DNA from: Chalara sp. BL73
Taxonomy: Eukaryota > Ascomycota > Leotiomycetes > Helotiales
DNA length: 64,000 nt
Direction of reading: 5' to 3'
Assembly: GCA_918026815.1 (NCBI GenBank)
Contig: CAKJVC010000006.1
Location: 620,001-684,000 of the forward strand
Shown: positions 1 to 11,786 of the stretch, piece by piece
How the letters are laid out: every line of letters starts with the position of its first letter
Position numbering within the stretch: position 1 is the first letter of the stretch
Notes under the pieces: generated by a model
Told to the model about the DNA's origin: nothing
The model's database searches: none
The model's input: the letters and a program-made list of their open reading frames with translations, nothing else
Position numbers and translations under genes: made by a program

Positions 1-941
1 TGAGTATATGGTAACAAGGAGACAGAGGTACGCTTCCAGATGACAGATGTGATCTGGAAGTTTGGTTTTGTCATTGCCTTTGACGAGACCACAACATCAG
101 TTACTCACTGGTACATATCTATGAACTAACCCCCTCCTAGCATCTCTCCTGGAAGCCATATTGCGGTTATGCGGCCACAGTCAAACAACTCTGTGTTTTG
201 AATGGTCACATGCAAAGGCCGTTCTTGTGCCTCAGTCTTGTTGATACGTCTCACGGGTTCGGATAAGATATGTCGGAATGAGGAAACGATGATTTGGGAT
301 ATTCAGGCAAAGAGTGATATATAAGGACTTGTTGGGGGTATCGAAACGAGAGGGAGAGAGCTGAGGTTTAAGTAAGCCATTACATGCTACATCTAACTAC
401 CTGCAACTTTACTACCAGATGTAATCCGGCTTGGCATCAATGATCTCTGCACGATAATGTCAATGAAGTATTGGCCGAATGTAAGAATGACTTCCTCCAG
501 GCACAAAGGATTCAAAAGCAGTCTTTTTTAGTAGGTCAGCCATTCATTGTTTAATTGGATTCAATGTCACAGAAAATGACATGCGTGAAGAGGAATGATT
601 GTCGGGTCGCCTTTCCTTCTGAGGGGTTATCTATTTAAGTTGAAAGTCACACAGGGTTGGAAATGCTCAGGGGTGGGCCTGAGGGAATGTACCTTCAAAT
701 TTATGAGAAAAGAGAAAAAAACCTGGGCGCGGAGACTGATAGGACTTATATCCACTATAATATAAGGATCGTATGAGAGGGATTATAACTTAATATAGGT
801 ATAAGTACAGTAGCCATAATTTGGCCATTAGAAACGACATCTTGGGTTCGTTTCGCCATCCGCACAAAAATTCACCAACGTCTCAAACCATCATTCCCTA
901 AGCTCTAACATCTAACACCACACTAGCTCAACCACCTCAAA
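1..941. other. Upstream non-coding region of mL40 gene
   Basis: No open frame in this stretch looks like a protein. The last hundred bases before the ATG at 942 are rich in C, A and T (CACCACACTAGCTCAACCACC), as is common in fungal 5' leaders, so the mL40 promoter and leader probably lie here. Nothing else was recognised. Confidence 0.5.
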
Positions 942-1538
942 ATGCTGCCGCCAACCTCAATATCTCCAGGCCACTCCCGCCTCTCATCTGTTCTACCATA
1001 TATTCGTCAGTTCTCTACGACACAGGTAGCATCAGCAGCCAGGCAGGCAAAGAAAGCAGTCGACCCGCGCATCACCCTCATTCGATACCATCTCCAGCAC
1101 CCAAAGACCCCAAGACCGTTAAAATTTAGTCGCATGCGATGGTTGCGGCACTGGACCATTCACAGAGCGTGGATGCTAGTCAGGAGGAAGAAGATGCAGA
1201 CGGAGGAGAGGGAGTTGCACCGGTATATCTCTCTTCTCTTTTACATGTACCTTTATATATGTTTTGGACAGCAAATTTGCGTTTTTGTTTTGGTGGAGAT
1301 GGGAACTCGCTGGATACAATGGGCGGCTAATGGCAACAGAATGTATCAATCTATGGAGCGAGCGAACGAACTGCTACGAACGATGGATCCTCCGGGCACT
1401 AAGGACGCGGGTAGACTATATCGAATCGCGCAGGAGAAGAGAGGCGTATTTGGGCACGGCGGTGTGCCCATCGAGTATGCGAGGTGGCAGACTGATACGC
1501 CAGGGAAGGAACCTTGGAATCATGGGTGGGTGAGGTAA
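942..1538 (+). CDS. MRPL28: Mitochondrial large-subunit ribosomal protein mL40 (MRPL28 family)
   Basis: This is a structural protein of the mitochondrial ribosome large subunit. The N-terminus (residues 1-35, containing RQFSTTQ) looks like a mitochondrial presequence. The diagnostic block KAVDPRITLIRYHLQHP...RPLKFSRMR..RHWTIHRAW spans about residues 38-77. The C-terminal signature GRLYRIAQEKRGVFG..GVPIEYAR follows, then TPGKEPWNHGW. One intron is inferred at 1223-1339 (GT...AG, branch site GGCTAAT); exons are 942-1222 and 1340-1538. Splicing joins ELHR to MYQSMERANELLR, as expected for the family, and gives 159 residues. The intron is 117 nt, a multiple of three, and has no stop, so an unspliced frame of 198 codons is also open; its extra 39 residues are hydrophobic and unlike the family. 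The ATG at 942 is the first one and precedes the presequence. Confidence 0.9.
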   Translation: MLPPTSISPGHSRLSSVLPYIRQFSTTQVASAARQAKKAVDPRITLIRYHLQHPKTPRPLKFSRMRWLRHWTIHRAWMLVRRKKMQTEERELHRYISLLFYMYLYICFGQQICVFVLVEMGTRWIQWAANGNRMYQSMERANELLRTMDPPGTKDAGRLYRIAQEKRGVFGHGGVPIEYARWQTDTPGKEPWNHGWVR

Positions 1539-2118
1539 TCTGTAATTTGAAGACGACAACATCAACCGCAGCACAAACTTCTTAGGGGTATGTGTGTCGG
1601 TACGGATCTGTACGAATATACTGGGACTTATAAACCAAGTCGGGAAAAGTAACGCTCATAGATACGGAGTATGGATTCTGAGCCAAAAGAGGTTCTGTAG
1701 ACATGTATGATACAAAGAGCTCGTTTTAGCACAGAGGAGCGTTCGTTATATAACGCAAAATGCAGTCATGCATTTATGTACAATTTACAACCCCTTTTCC
1801 ACATGCTCGGAACCATCCCAAGCGCTATTTACCTTGCAAGTAATGCGAAACAAAGCGCTAATCCACGCAAAGCAGGCAATAGCCAGAGGGCATGAGCGCT
1901 TCGTCATGATCAGTCATAGAGCTCTAATTTTGTCCACATCATACCATTCGCGGCTCGATAAACAATACGTGCTATCAATAACTTTTGTGCATGTAACGAA
2001 TCGAATCGGACGTTGTGTCTGAGGAAGTATTATAAAGTCGTATGGTGGATAATGAACTGGCCTGGTTTCTTTCTGGTATGTGCTGTTGTATTCCGCCAAA
2101 ATTTCGTGTTTCACTTCG
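1539..2118. other. Convergent intergenic region mL40 / rho2
   Basis: The mL40 gene (+) and rho2 (-) point toward each other, so both 3' untranslated regions should fall here. Short frames in this stretch match no recognisable protein. Confidence 0.5.
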
Positions 2119-3092
2119 TCAAAGTATAACGCAGCACCCTCCGCCCTCTCCTTTATCAAATGTGAGTAGAGCCGCTCTTGTTGCTGCCTCAAATACATCG
2201 TCGACTCCCTCGCCAGTCAATGAGGAGCACTCGAGATATTTCCGAGCCCCGATCTGATTTGCAATCTCTGTTGCTTCTCGTGTAGTCACAAACTGTTGTG
2301 ATCTCTTCCGCATCTCTTCAATTGCGACTGGATCTTCCCGCAAATCCTTCTTGAGACCAATCATAATTATTGGCACGCCGGGGCATCGTTCATTTGCCTC
2401 CTCAATCCACTGTGTATACTATTAGACTGTATGTTTGCACTCGCACATTATAACCGACCTTGCTCTTGACATTCTCCAGGGAATCCGGTGTATCAATCGA
2501 GAAGCCAATTAATATAACGTGTGCTTTTGAGTATGCTAGAGGTCGTAATCTCTCATAGTCTTCTTGCCCTGCCGTATCCCATAAGGCTAATTGTACACTC
2601 TTTCCGTCCACCCTGCAGTCTGTCACGTAGTTCTCGAAAACAGTGGGCACCTATAATTTGAGCATTAGGATGAGGCGATAGTTTTGTTATTGTATGGTCT
2701 TTTTCTTACATAGTGCTGAAAACGTTAGTGTTGTCCTATCAAATCCGCGCAAACTTACTGTTGGAAAATAACCAAGTGTAAAAACGCTCAATAGGGATGT
2801 CTTGCCACAAGCACCATCGCCGATAATGACTAATTTTCTGGTAGAAAAGGATCAGCTAATATCTTAATAGTACGCCTTTTGCACATGATTCTAAAAACTT
2901 GCAGCACTGTAAGAAAATTGAACTGCTCCGTAACGGATATGAGATTCCCATATCTAATCATTCCGCGAACCGCGTAGGCTATACCACATGATGAAGAGCC
3001 TAAATACCCAGCAGAATCTCTATAGCAAGACGCGCAGTACTGAATGGCTTCGCCTACCTTCTCATGACATTCCCTGCTGGTGACTCTGCCAT
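2119..3092 (-). CDS. rho2: Rho-family small GTPase Rho2
   Basis: This is a membrane-anchored GTP switch controlling polarity and cell-wall integrity; in fission yeast Rho2 acts upstream of the Pck2/Pmk1 pathway. Exons, 5' to 3': 3058-3092, 2759-2837, 2710-2715, 2459-2650, 2119-2409, summing to 603 nt and 200 residues. The product starts [20 protein letters not shown]. The P-loop GDGACGKT is residues 18-25, the effector region [13 protein letters not shown] about 36-48, and DTAGQE 65-70. The G4 loop reads GLKKDL and the G5 motif is ECSS. It ends with CaaX box CVIL after an extra Cys, giving geranylgeranylation plus probable palmitoylation. The insert after GLKKDL ([11 protein letters not shown]) and the wording [21 protein letters not shown] match Rho2 rather than Rho1 or Rho3. 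Exon 3 is only 6 nt (CACTAT, His39-Tyr40), flanked by GTAAG/CAG-type sites; without it the effector loop would lose two residues. Confidence 0.88.
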
Positions 3093-4303
3093 TGTATTGA
3101 TGGTCTGATATTGTTCGGGAGGTGGATTAATCCAATTCGAGGATATGATATCGTAGCGCTCTCAAGGGCTAGCGAAGCTATGAGAGGTGCACCCGTAGAA
3201 TAAGAGAGTGCCTCGGGGGGGTTATCGAGGGGTTGATAGGGGGCGTCACGACGCAAATGCTAAGGTGAAGGGGGATAAGACGAAAACGCGGTGACTTCGA
3301 TGCTTGCTCAAGGCCAAGAGTGTACAAAGAAGAGGAGAAAAGAAAGATTCACCCGGTGAAGAATCTGAAGAGAAGATATATGATTGTAATGTTGGTGATA
3401 TGAAGATTTGCGGGCCCAATTGAGAGAAGGGCTGAGTCGGGGAGCCTAGAGTGCTGTTGATCCAATGACGTTTCGGCTTGCGGACTTTTCAAACGACAAA
3501 TAAAGTAAACACCTTGTTGAGCCTCGTATCGAGCTGTTTATTCCATTATTTCCCCCCCTTTCTACAACAGAGTGGCATGGAAAAGGGGTTCATGACGCAA
3601 GATACATATATCTGTGTATTTACATGTATATTTACTATTTCTATCTTTTTAACTAATAAGTGTTGATGGATCAGCTGTATGCCCGTAGCTGAATAAGCAT
3701 TTCCAATTGACTACTTCTCCCTAGATCCTTCCCCCCCTGGTGTCACCTTATTCATTGATTGACTGATCGATTATTCCAAGGAAGGTAAATTACCCCTAAA
3801 GCTACACCACTAAGCTTGCTATTCACAGCACACCCACTAGGCTTTTTTGGGTCTAGAACACTAAAATTGGATCACCGTGTGTCTTGGCAAGATGCATATT
3901 AGTCAGCAATCGCTCATAGACATACCTCAGGCTCAGGACGCTGTGATCACGTGTCCGGCCGTAAATTCCACTTCAACAACACCAGGTCATGCTTGATGAG
4001 CCCGAATTCACCAACTTCTGCCTTTCCTGACAGCTTACCGACCTTTCGCGTGCCTCGCACCGAAACATCCGAATAGCAACACAAAAAACGAATTCATAAA
4101 TCCGAAATCCTCCCCTTCTCAGGGAGCTGGGAACTGGTAGATTCCAATACCTTGGTGGGGCACCCTTGAACCCATCCACTGCCTCCTGTATGATCCTTTT
4201 CGTGAGCATGTTCTTGAAGGAGACTTGCAGATTCACGCAGAAGACTGATCGGACATCCATCTGACCAGAGTTGGCAGGAACAACCATCATATCTCCAGTC
4301 GGA
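3093..4303. other. Divergent intergenic region between rho2 and NST1
   Basis: This 1.2-kb stretch separates the divergent starts of rho2 (3092, minus) and NST1 (4304, plus), so both promoters should lie within it. Minus-strand frames at 3973-4354 have no family resemblance and lie over the NST1 leader. A frame extends upstream of 4304 in the NST1 phase only through a TTG, so it was not used. Confidence 0.45.
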
Positions 4304-7300
4304 ATGCCCGCAAACCAACGGCAACAGACTGCCAAATCCCAAGTCCCAAGTCAACCAACCACATCTCCTGCTTCAAGAGCTACTGCGAAATATACAAATA
4401 AGGATGGTTCCAAGTTTATAACTGTCCCCAAGCCACTCGACGCAACTTCAGCAGCAATGGCGCAGCCAGGAGCAAGATCAAACGACCAAGCGCCCTTGAC
4501 TCCTACTGGGACAAATGGCACCGCACCGACAGTAAATCGCAAGAAGCAGAAGCGCAGGCAGAAACAAGCCGCGAAGCTCGCTGCGGAAGGACTTGCAGCG
4601 GTTCGCGCGTCATCGTCACATCAGAATCCGGATGCCCATTCTCGGTCACAGGAGCATGGATATGAAGAATCCAACGAGGAGCACGGTCAATTTGATCCCG
4701 CTGAGGGCGAAGCTGAATATAGCGATGAGGAAGGCTCTGGATCATATGGACCAACCTCTCCAATCAATGGTTATGTAGAGCCTCGGGGGAAGAAATCAAA
4801 AAAGAAGAAGAAATCTAGGAAACCTCAACTTCCTGAAGCGCCGAGCCATGCTCCGCCGCATACGAACGGCTTCTCGAATCCTAATTCTTCCAACCCTGCC
4901 TCGCTGTCCATTCCTCCATTAAGCTCAAGTCTGCCTCGAGGTGCGTATAGTACTTCGGCGCTGCGATATAACCTCAGACTCATTAGGACTTACCTGTTTT
5001 AGGGCCGGGAATATCTAGAGAAAAAATCTGGAATACATCGAACGATCAAGAACGCGAGCGGATAAAGGAATTCTGGTTATCATTGGGCGAAGATGAACGG
5101 AAATCGCTGGTAAAGGTGGAGAAGGATGCTGTGCTGAAGAAAATGAAAGAGCAGCAAAAGCATTCTTGCACCTGCACTGTGTGCGGCCGAAAGCGCATTG
5201 CTATCGAGGAAGAATTGGAGGTATTGTATGATGCATATTATGAGGAACTGGAACAATACGCCAATCACCAAGGTAGGTTAAGTTTGTACTTTGAGAATAC
5301 CTAGGCGCTCGCAAGCTAGACTCACTAGTCTGTGTTGAAGAATTCGTTCCAATCCTGGGAGAGATCACATCAAGACTGTCATGCTAATAATTTCTGTCGC
5401 AGGTGATATCATTCCTCCTATAATGCCACCTCCCCGTCGCTTTGGCGCGGTTGGTGGACTTCAACCCCCGAATCGCTTACCTCCCGCATTCATCTCTCAG
5501 CAACCCTCGCGCGGGCGAATAGTGGAACAGCTAGGAGATGACGAGGATGAAGGCGAAGACGAAGAATATAGCGATCAGGACGACATAGAAGACGACGAGG
5601 ATGATTATGCCAGCGACGAAGAGCCAGAACCTGAGGAATTACCGCGAAGCTCGCACGCTGCGGACTTTTTCAATTTCGGCGCGAGTCTCACTGTGAAAGG
5701 AGGAATCCTTACAGTTGCAGATGACTTATTAAAGAACGACGGCAAGAAGTTCATAGAAATGATGGAGCAATTAGCTGAGCGTCGTATGGCGCGTGAAGAA
5801 GACGCTGAAAAGCAACAATCCTATTCGAATTATGGTCATCCACCAAATGGCATGCATCCTCAATCAATGGCACATAGTCATCATTATCATTCACATCCAC
5901 ACTCGCACTCACATCCACATCCAAACCCACCCCCCCCGGAAGACGACGAGTATGATGATGAGGAGGAAGAAGAGGATGACGAGTATGACAGTCAGGATGA
6001 AGATTATGATGAGGATGAATTGGTACGTATAGTCTTGATTATTGTTGAGTATTACACTGATTTCCCTTCTGTAGCAAGATACTATGACTGAAGAGCAGCG
6101 AATGGAGGAGGGGCGCCGGATGTTCCAGATATTTGCAGCTCGAATGTTTGAGCAAAGAGTCCTGACTGCCTACAAGGAGAAGGTAGCAAAAGAGCGGCAG
6201 CAACAACTTCTAGAAGAATTAGAAGAAGAAAAGCGCACAGGAGAGGAGAAGAAAGCCAAAAAGGCCAAGGACGCTGAGAAGAAGAAAGCAAAGCTAGCGC
6301 AGAAGAAACAGGCTGCTGCGGACGAGAGAGCTAGAAAAGAAGCCGAGAAGGCTGCTGAAGAAGCTGCTTTGCGTGCAGCCGAGGAGAAGCGACTCCAGGA
6401 GCAACGCCAAAAAGCCGAAGAGAAGCGGAAGAAAAAAGAAGCCCAAAAGAAGCAGGAAGAAGAGGAGCGCCTAAGGAAGGAAAATGAAAAGGCAAAACGC
6501 TTACAGGAGCTGCAAGAGAAGAAAGCCGAGGAGGAACGAAAGAAGCGTGAGGCTAAGGAGAAGGAGCGCTTGCAAAAAGAGGAATTGAGGCAAAGGGAAC
6601 GAGAGGCAAAGGAAACCAAAGAGCGTGAGGCCAAGGAGCGGAAAGAGAGGCTCGAACGTGACAGGCGCGAAAGGGAAGCTAAAGAGCAACAGCAACGTGA
6701 GGAACAGATTGCTCAACAAGCTGCTGCCAGGTCGGCTGCTCATGCTGCAACTCAAGCTGTGAAGCGACCTCCCGTTCCCATACCAGTAAACCTGCAAGCA
6801 CAGCCGCCTGCCACGGTAGTTTCCCCTCATATTCCAGTGGCCACTCCCGCTTTGCCAAAGGCACCAACCCCGACCAAGCTTCGGACAGCATCTCAGCAAG
6901 AGTCAAGTGCTAGCTCGTCGGTACCACAGACGCCGCAAACAGGAGGCATAAGTCAAAATGTGTCGCCTGTTCCATCGACTCCTCTCCAAGGGAGCCCTGG
7001 TCCTGCTGGAGGTCCTTCGAAGCAACAAAATTATCCATTTCTGCATCAGCCGCAAGCATCTTCACCAATACACTCAGCTCTGAAGAACGCTCCTCCGGGA
7101 ATTCAACAAGGCGCATTTGGTGGCATGCAGCCACCGAACATGAGCTTCCCCCCTCCAGGGATGCCGATGATGCCTCCAGGATTTGGCGCACGACCTCCAC
7201 ATGACATGATGTTTCCTCAACAGCCCATAGGAGCAACTTTCAGACCAATGGTAGGCCCTAATGGGATTGGTCATCCTGGCATGAACATGCACCCTATGCA

Positions 7301-8186
7301 ACAGAGCAGAGGGTTCCCAATGCAGCATCCACCACCAGGATTCGCCCAGAGTCCAAATAGTCTGGGAGGTATTGGGCAACCATTTGCCAAGGAAAACGTG
7401 CAATTGCATTCTCGTAATCCATCCGGTTCATACGACAGTCCAATGGTTCCAGGTCCACCAGCCCAGCCCATTGCACGCCCTGCCCCCGTTGGTCGGCCTG
7501 CCAGTGTTGCCCTAGGCCAACGTCGCGAGGAAAATTCAAATACTGACATCGATGACCTGAGTGGCCAATTAGGCAGCAGCGCGCTGTTGGACGACGACGA
7601 CGAGCCTCCAGAGATTATTCCTGGTAGAAGACATGAGCAAAATTTCAACTCTATGCCTTACGGAATGCAGCCATCTGCTTTCGGGAGTCCTATAGTTCCA
7701 TTTCAGCCGTGGGGAGGGCCGCCAAATCCATTTGGAGCGCCTTCAATGCCCGTATTGCCTGGCACTGGATGGCCTGGAGCATGGCCGCAGACTGGAAATC
7801 CCTCGATGAATGCGAACCCATCCTCGTTACGACAAGTGCAGCCACGCTCGGTTGCCATTCGGCTAATGATATGTCGAGCTTGTAAGAATCTCGATGGATC
7901 TAGTCCTGATAGATTCTACGATATCAAGGATATCCAAGAGCAAGTATCTCATATGAACCAGTCAAATGAGGCGGGCCCTGGCGCAATTACCGAGAAAGAT
8001 ATTCTGGACATCTGCGAGACAGAGGGGAATTCAAGCAACGGCGGCGGTTTCTTTGATATCAGAATGGACAGCAGCGGTCGTCAGTCAATCCGCCATGAAA
8101 CAGACCTCCACCTTTCTCAACGCTCAGTCCACCACCCCGGAGATATAGGGAGCCCAATTGTTGGAAGTGCGCCACGCTTCTCGTGA
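4304..8186 (+). CDS. NST1: Stress-response protein NST1
   Basis: NST1 is a fungal protein that acts negatively in salt tolerance in yeast and is thought to be cytoplasmic. Exons are 4304-4940, 5003-5272, 5403-6022 and 6075-8186 (3639 nt, 1212 residues). The first ATG ([11 protein letters not shown]) is used; the frame is open upstream but has only a TTG. The family core is residues 213-302, containing [20 protein letters not shown], then [10 protein letters not shown] and [22 protein letters not shown]. Next come an acidic tract (about 342-382), a conserved [26 protein letters not shown] block, and a His-rich then Asp/Glu-rich stretch (about 459-508). A long Lys/Glu/Arg coiled coil spans about 542-720, followed by a Pro/Gln/Met-rich low-complexity half. 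Near the C-terminus the segment [16 protein letters not shown] is well preserved. Length and domain order fit filamentous-fungal NST1. Confidence 0.92.
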
Positions 8187-10088
8187 CAACGCCTTCCTTT
8201 GCTACAGCATTCTCTTTGTATGATCCTTTGGCATTCTTAAGCATGGCGAATTAATGGTGCCTCTGCTATTTCGGCTCTTTGCACGCCATGTTAGGCGCGG
8301 CGAATGTATTATCAAGTATTACTTGAATTCACTCCGGTATGGAGGACAGCGAATATAACATTTATTCGAGAGGTTTGAATCTGACTTCGTGAGTGCGTTC
8401 TTGTGTGAGATACTTTCCAGGTAGGCCATGTTTTATGATTCAGATTTTTGACTATTTAAATGACTTCCATGAAGCAATCACGATGATTTCTCGCAATGGT
8501 TATGTATGTTAGTGTCGAAATGCTGTGGGGTAACGGCTAGAACCGCTCTGGACATTTCTAGAGCCGGGGCTGGCCAACAATAGACTGTCCTAGAGGTCGT
8601 CGACGGGTCATTAGTGACGTTGAGACTTCGCAATCTATATTCACATTCATCGTTGTCTCAGTTGATTATGCCCGATATCATGAGATAAGCGGCATATGAA
8701 AGTTACATTTTACCTAGTTATCGCACATTCTAGTGTTTAAGGGAAGCATACCATATGAACCAGAGCTATGTTCAATCTGGCGGCGTCGGCTACACACAAA
8801 GACCAGATTTTAGCAGCAATCCACTTCCAGATTCGCAATGGCGTTAAAAGCCAAATTCGAAAGTGAGAAGTTCTGAACTTGATTTTAAAGCATGGACGCC
8901 CCGGTCCATATTCTAGACGAACCTATGGACAGCAACAAGGTGCGAACCAGGAAATTATCACGGGGAAACAACGCTACTGTCCGAAGACAAATTTGATACT
9001 CGTAACGCCACCTACGTAGCTTAGCAGCTAAGCGATCACAAAGAGCAAACCGGCCTTTGCCTTCTTGATTGCTTAGGTCGATATGAAGATGCAGATGCGG
9101 TTTTGGATGCCGGGTGCCGTTTTCGAGAGGGAGTTTGGGAGCCGATGGTTTATTTACTAATATTGCCAGGCTTTATCCTAGCAAAGCCCCTTGGAATCTT
9201 GCAGACAATGTTGAAGCAGAAGAAGCCGCTTATTGAGGATTTAGAGTTGAGGAGGGGGGAGGGGGGAGGCGGTAATTGGAGCCAGAGGGACCGAGGCGTA
9301 GGAGTAGGAAGAGGAACGGAGCTGAAAAGTAGGACAGCGACGAGGCGGACTAGTTAGCTAGCTATTTGCGCCATACCAAGATGTGTATTCCGTAGTAATG
9401 GAAAGGTATTATGTTGAATCGTAATCAAAAATCTTGGGCAGATTCTACGGAAAGAAAAGCCAGCATCGAGAACTTAGCTATACTCTTTTCCATTATTCAT
9501 TATTTATTTCCGTACATGTTGTGGGGTCTAGACCGCCGCTTTCTTAGAAGCTCCTCTTCCCAAGATACACTCGTCAATCGTAAATAGTAAGACATGATCC
9601 AGTATCTTTGCTGGATATGTTGTTTCATATGGGTCAGCACGACCAAATGCCAAGGAAAACAATCCTCGCTTAGCTCAGGGGGGGGAAATACAATGGCGAT
9701 CTTGTTTAATCTAGATACTTTTATCATGCCTATTAGGAGAAAGGTGCCTACAGCCATAAAAATCGTATCTTTATTACATAGGGCAGTAGGATGAGGTGGC
9801 TGTACAAACAGAATAGCGTTTGTCGGATGTGGATGGTTCATCTTTGACATGACCAATCTGATAATGTAGCTCTCGCATTCCCTAGATGATGCAGCCATGC
9901 CAAAAGATCCCAGCCCTTAAAATTCTAGGATGGACATCAGCCTACGGAAGTTGAGCTAGTTCAGAACATCGGATGCCTGCGCTCTCATGTTATTGCTGGA
10001 GCTAAAATAAGATTGCATGAACAATACGATTTTCTGTAGCATCAAAGATTATGTCGAAAAACAAAGGGCAACGCTCTGCAGAAGATCA
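8187..10088. other. Non-coding region downstream of NST1
   Basis: This 1.9-kb stretch holds the NST1 3' region and short unsupported frames. A purine-rich run of A and G lies around 9240-9330. A minus-strand frame at 9500-9898 (132 codons, ATG start) has no recognisable motif and contains several frames' worth of low-information sequence, so it was not called. Confidence 0.45.
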
Positions 10089-10560
10089 CTAGGAAATTCT
10101 CCAGACACTTGACTCGCGCTTCTGTGGCTGAGTCACTAGATGCAGATCCATATCACTCAGCATATATAACGCCTGGTTTTCAAATGCACGAGGAAGCTGT
10201 ATAGAGTGGTTTAAAGACGGAGTTTTCGGGAGATGACCTTGACAAGCCAAATCTGGCTTGGCTTTGGGCCCACGAGCCCATGCCTTGCGAACTAGATACG
10301 CGGCCCGCCTCTGAATTTCCAATTGGGAGGGCATGTCTTCTGGGAAAATGATCGACTGAAAGGCTCAGGTATTGCTGAGGCAAAGTAAGCAGCGTCTCAT
10401 AGTCAGCCATTACACCTTGATCGAATACTCACCTGCGCGTAGCCCGCCCGAAGTATCTAAACTAAATCTGGCCAAATTTCCGAGGCCAAAAATCTCTAAG
10501 AGCGTTGAGGATAGGATAAGGGAGCTTGGAGCAGCTGTTGCGCATTTATCCCTACAAGTA
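10089..10560 (-). pseudogene. Possible gene remnant, unrecognised
   Basis: A minus-strand frame ending at 10089 reads naturally as protein (EDMPSQLEIQRRAAYLVRKA, then WARGPKAKPDLACQGHLPK). A strong donor (GTGAGT, near 10433) and an acceptor (CTTTCAG, near 10357) would join it to an upstream stretch. In the joined phase, however, a TAG stop lies a few codons upstream, and no start codon or full domain can be assembled. Further minus-strand pieces with coding-like wording lie at 10639-10990. I do not recognise the family. It is most simply a decayed gene, or a gene with exons I failed to place. Confidence 0.3.
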
Positions 10561-11786
10561 ATATAGCGTCAACATGATTGAAATGCCTTAATAGCGTATA
10601 TGCTGCTTTATATATGACGAGCCTTCTTTCTATTATATTTATTTTAGTTTGACGAAGCCTTTCAAAGTTTGGCTAAGCAACGGCACTTTGAAGGGAATTT
10701 GTAACTCTGATTGACGTGAGATGCGCCCCGAAGCAGTTCCCTCCCTTGCAAACTCCTCTGCCAATGAAGATTTTTCTCTTGCATTTTTAAGGCACGGGAA
10801 GAAGTGGCAATTTGACCATCCTGATACAAAATGATAGCGCACTTATCGGCCGTCTAAAGCCAGTGCCATTAACGGGACAATCGTGTTGCAGAAACTTGCA
10901 AGCGCCTTTAGTTTCGTCAGATGTAACCCACATCTGCTGGTGGCATAGATACATCCGCTTTAGGGGTGCAAATGCTTCATGAAAGAGCAATCGTCCTTAC
11001 ATACCTCGACCGCAAAGGCTCTGGGACCGAGACGTCAAATTCAGTGTTACATTGCTTTTCAAAGGTGTGTTACGTTTCTTTGAGTCTGGAAACTCGTGCT
11101 TCATGGTCACTACCTTAGGTATGGCATACTAGATCGCATGTGAACTTCTACATAAATTTTGTGGATAGCAGGAGCAATTTATTTTAATATCAAGTAGACA
11201 AAAGAGAAATCAAGGACATGCGTTAAAATAAATAAATAAAAGGCAGCAGAGGGCCAATCAAACGATGTAAGTAGGTAGTTGCTGGTTATGCAAAACATAT
11301 CAGTCGCAGTTAGCATGATGACCCTTTATTGTAAATATATTTAAAAGAGCAGGCTTAGGGTCAGGGCTAGTCAACACAAATACTACACCATACTATCTCG
11401 TAACTAGAAGCATATCTTAGAAAGGAGAGGCGGAAAAGAGGACGCAGTGAAGGAGTTCTTGATGCGTGAAGAACAAATAATGCCGTAGCGATGGGGGTCA
11501 TGAAACAGCGTCTCAGCAGAATCACTTGATATCCCAACCATAACCCGCCAAGTGCAACTTGTGATGCACGAAAGCGCTGACTCGTATCGATTCGTAATCA
11601 TTCATACTATATATCTATCTTGCAGGCTAGTAAGTGCGCATACCATACTCCGCAGATGCCTTGAAGAACGCCGAATATGCAATTAAATGTACCCTCCCGC
11701 TGCTCTCATTTTATGCCCTTTTCGAATGCCCATCAATACCGTATTTGAAATCCTAAGCATCGCCTATGCCAAAATCGTCAAAAGTA
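10561..11786. other. Intergenic region with no supported gene
   Basis: This stretch contains AT-rich DNA, short interrupted minus-strand frames (10639-10990), and the probable 3' region of the RabGAP gene, which ends at 11787. Nothing further is recognised. Confidence 0.4.

Noticed and set aside
4271..4303. Upstream extension of NST1 (starting at a TTG)
   Set aside because: There is no ATG; the ATG at 4304 gives an N-terminus of the expected type.
6170..6634. 154-codon minus-strand frame (Ser/Phe-rich)
   Set aside because: It is the antisense shadow of the Lys/Glu-rich coiled coil of NST1; codon composition explains the open frame.
9500..9898. 132-codon minus-strand frame with an ATG
   Set aside because: No motif, no helix or domain pattern, no splice context and no relatives recognised; it lies in an otherwise non-coding stretch.
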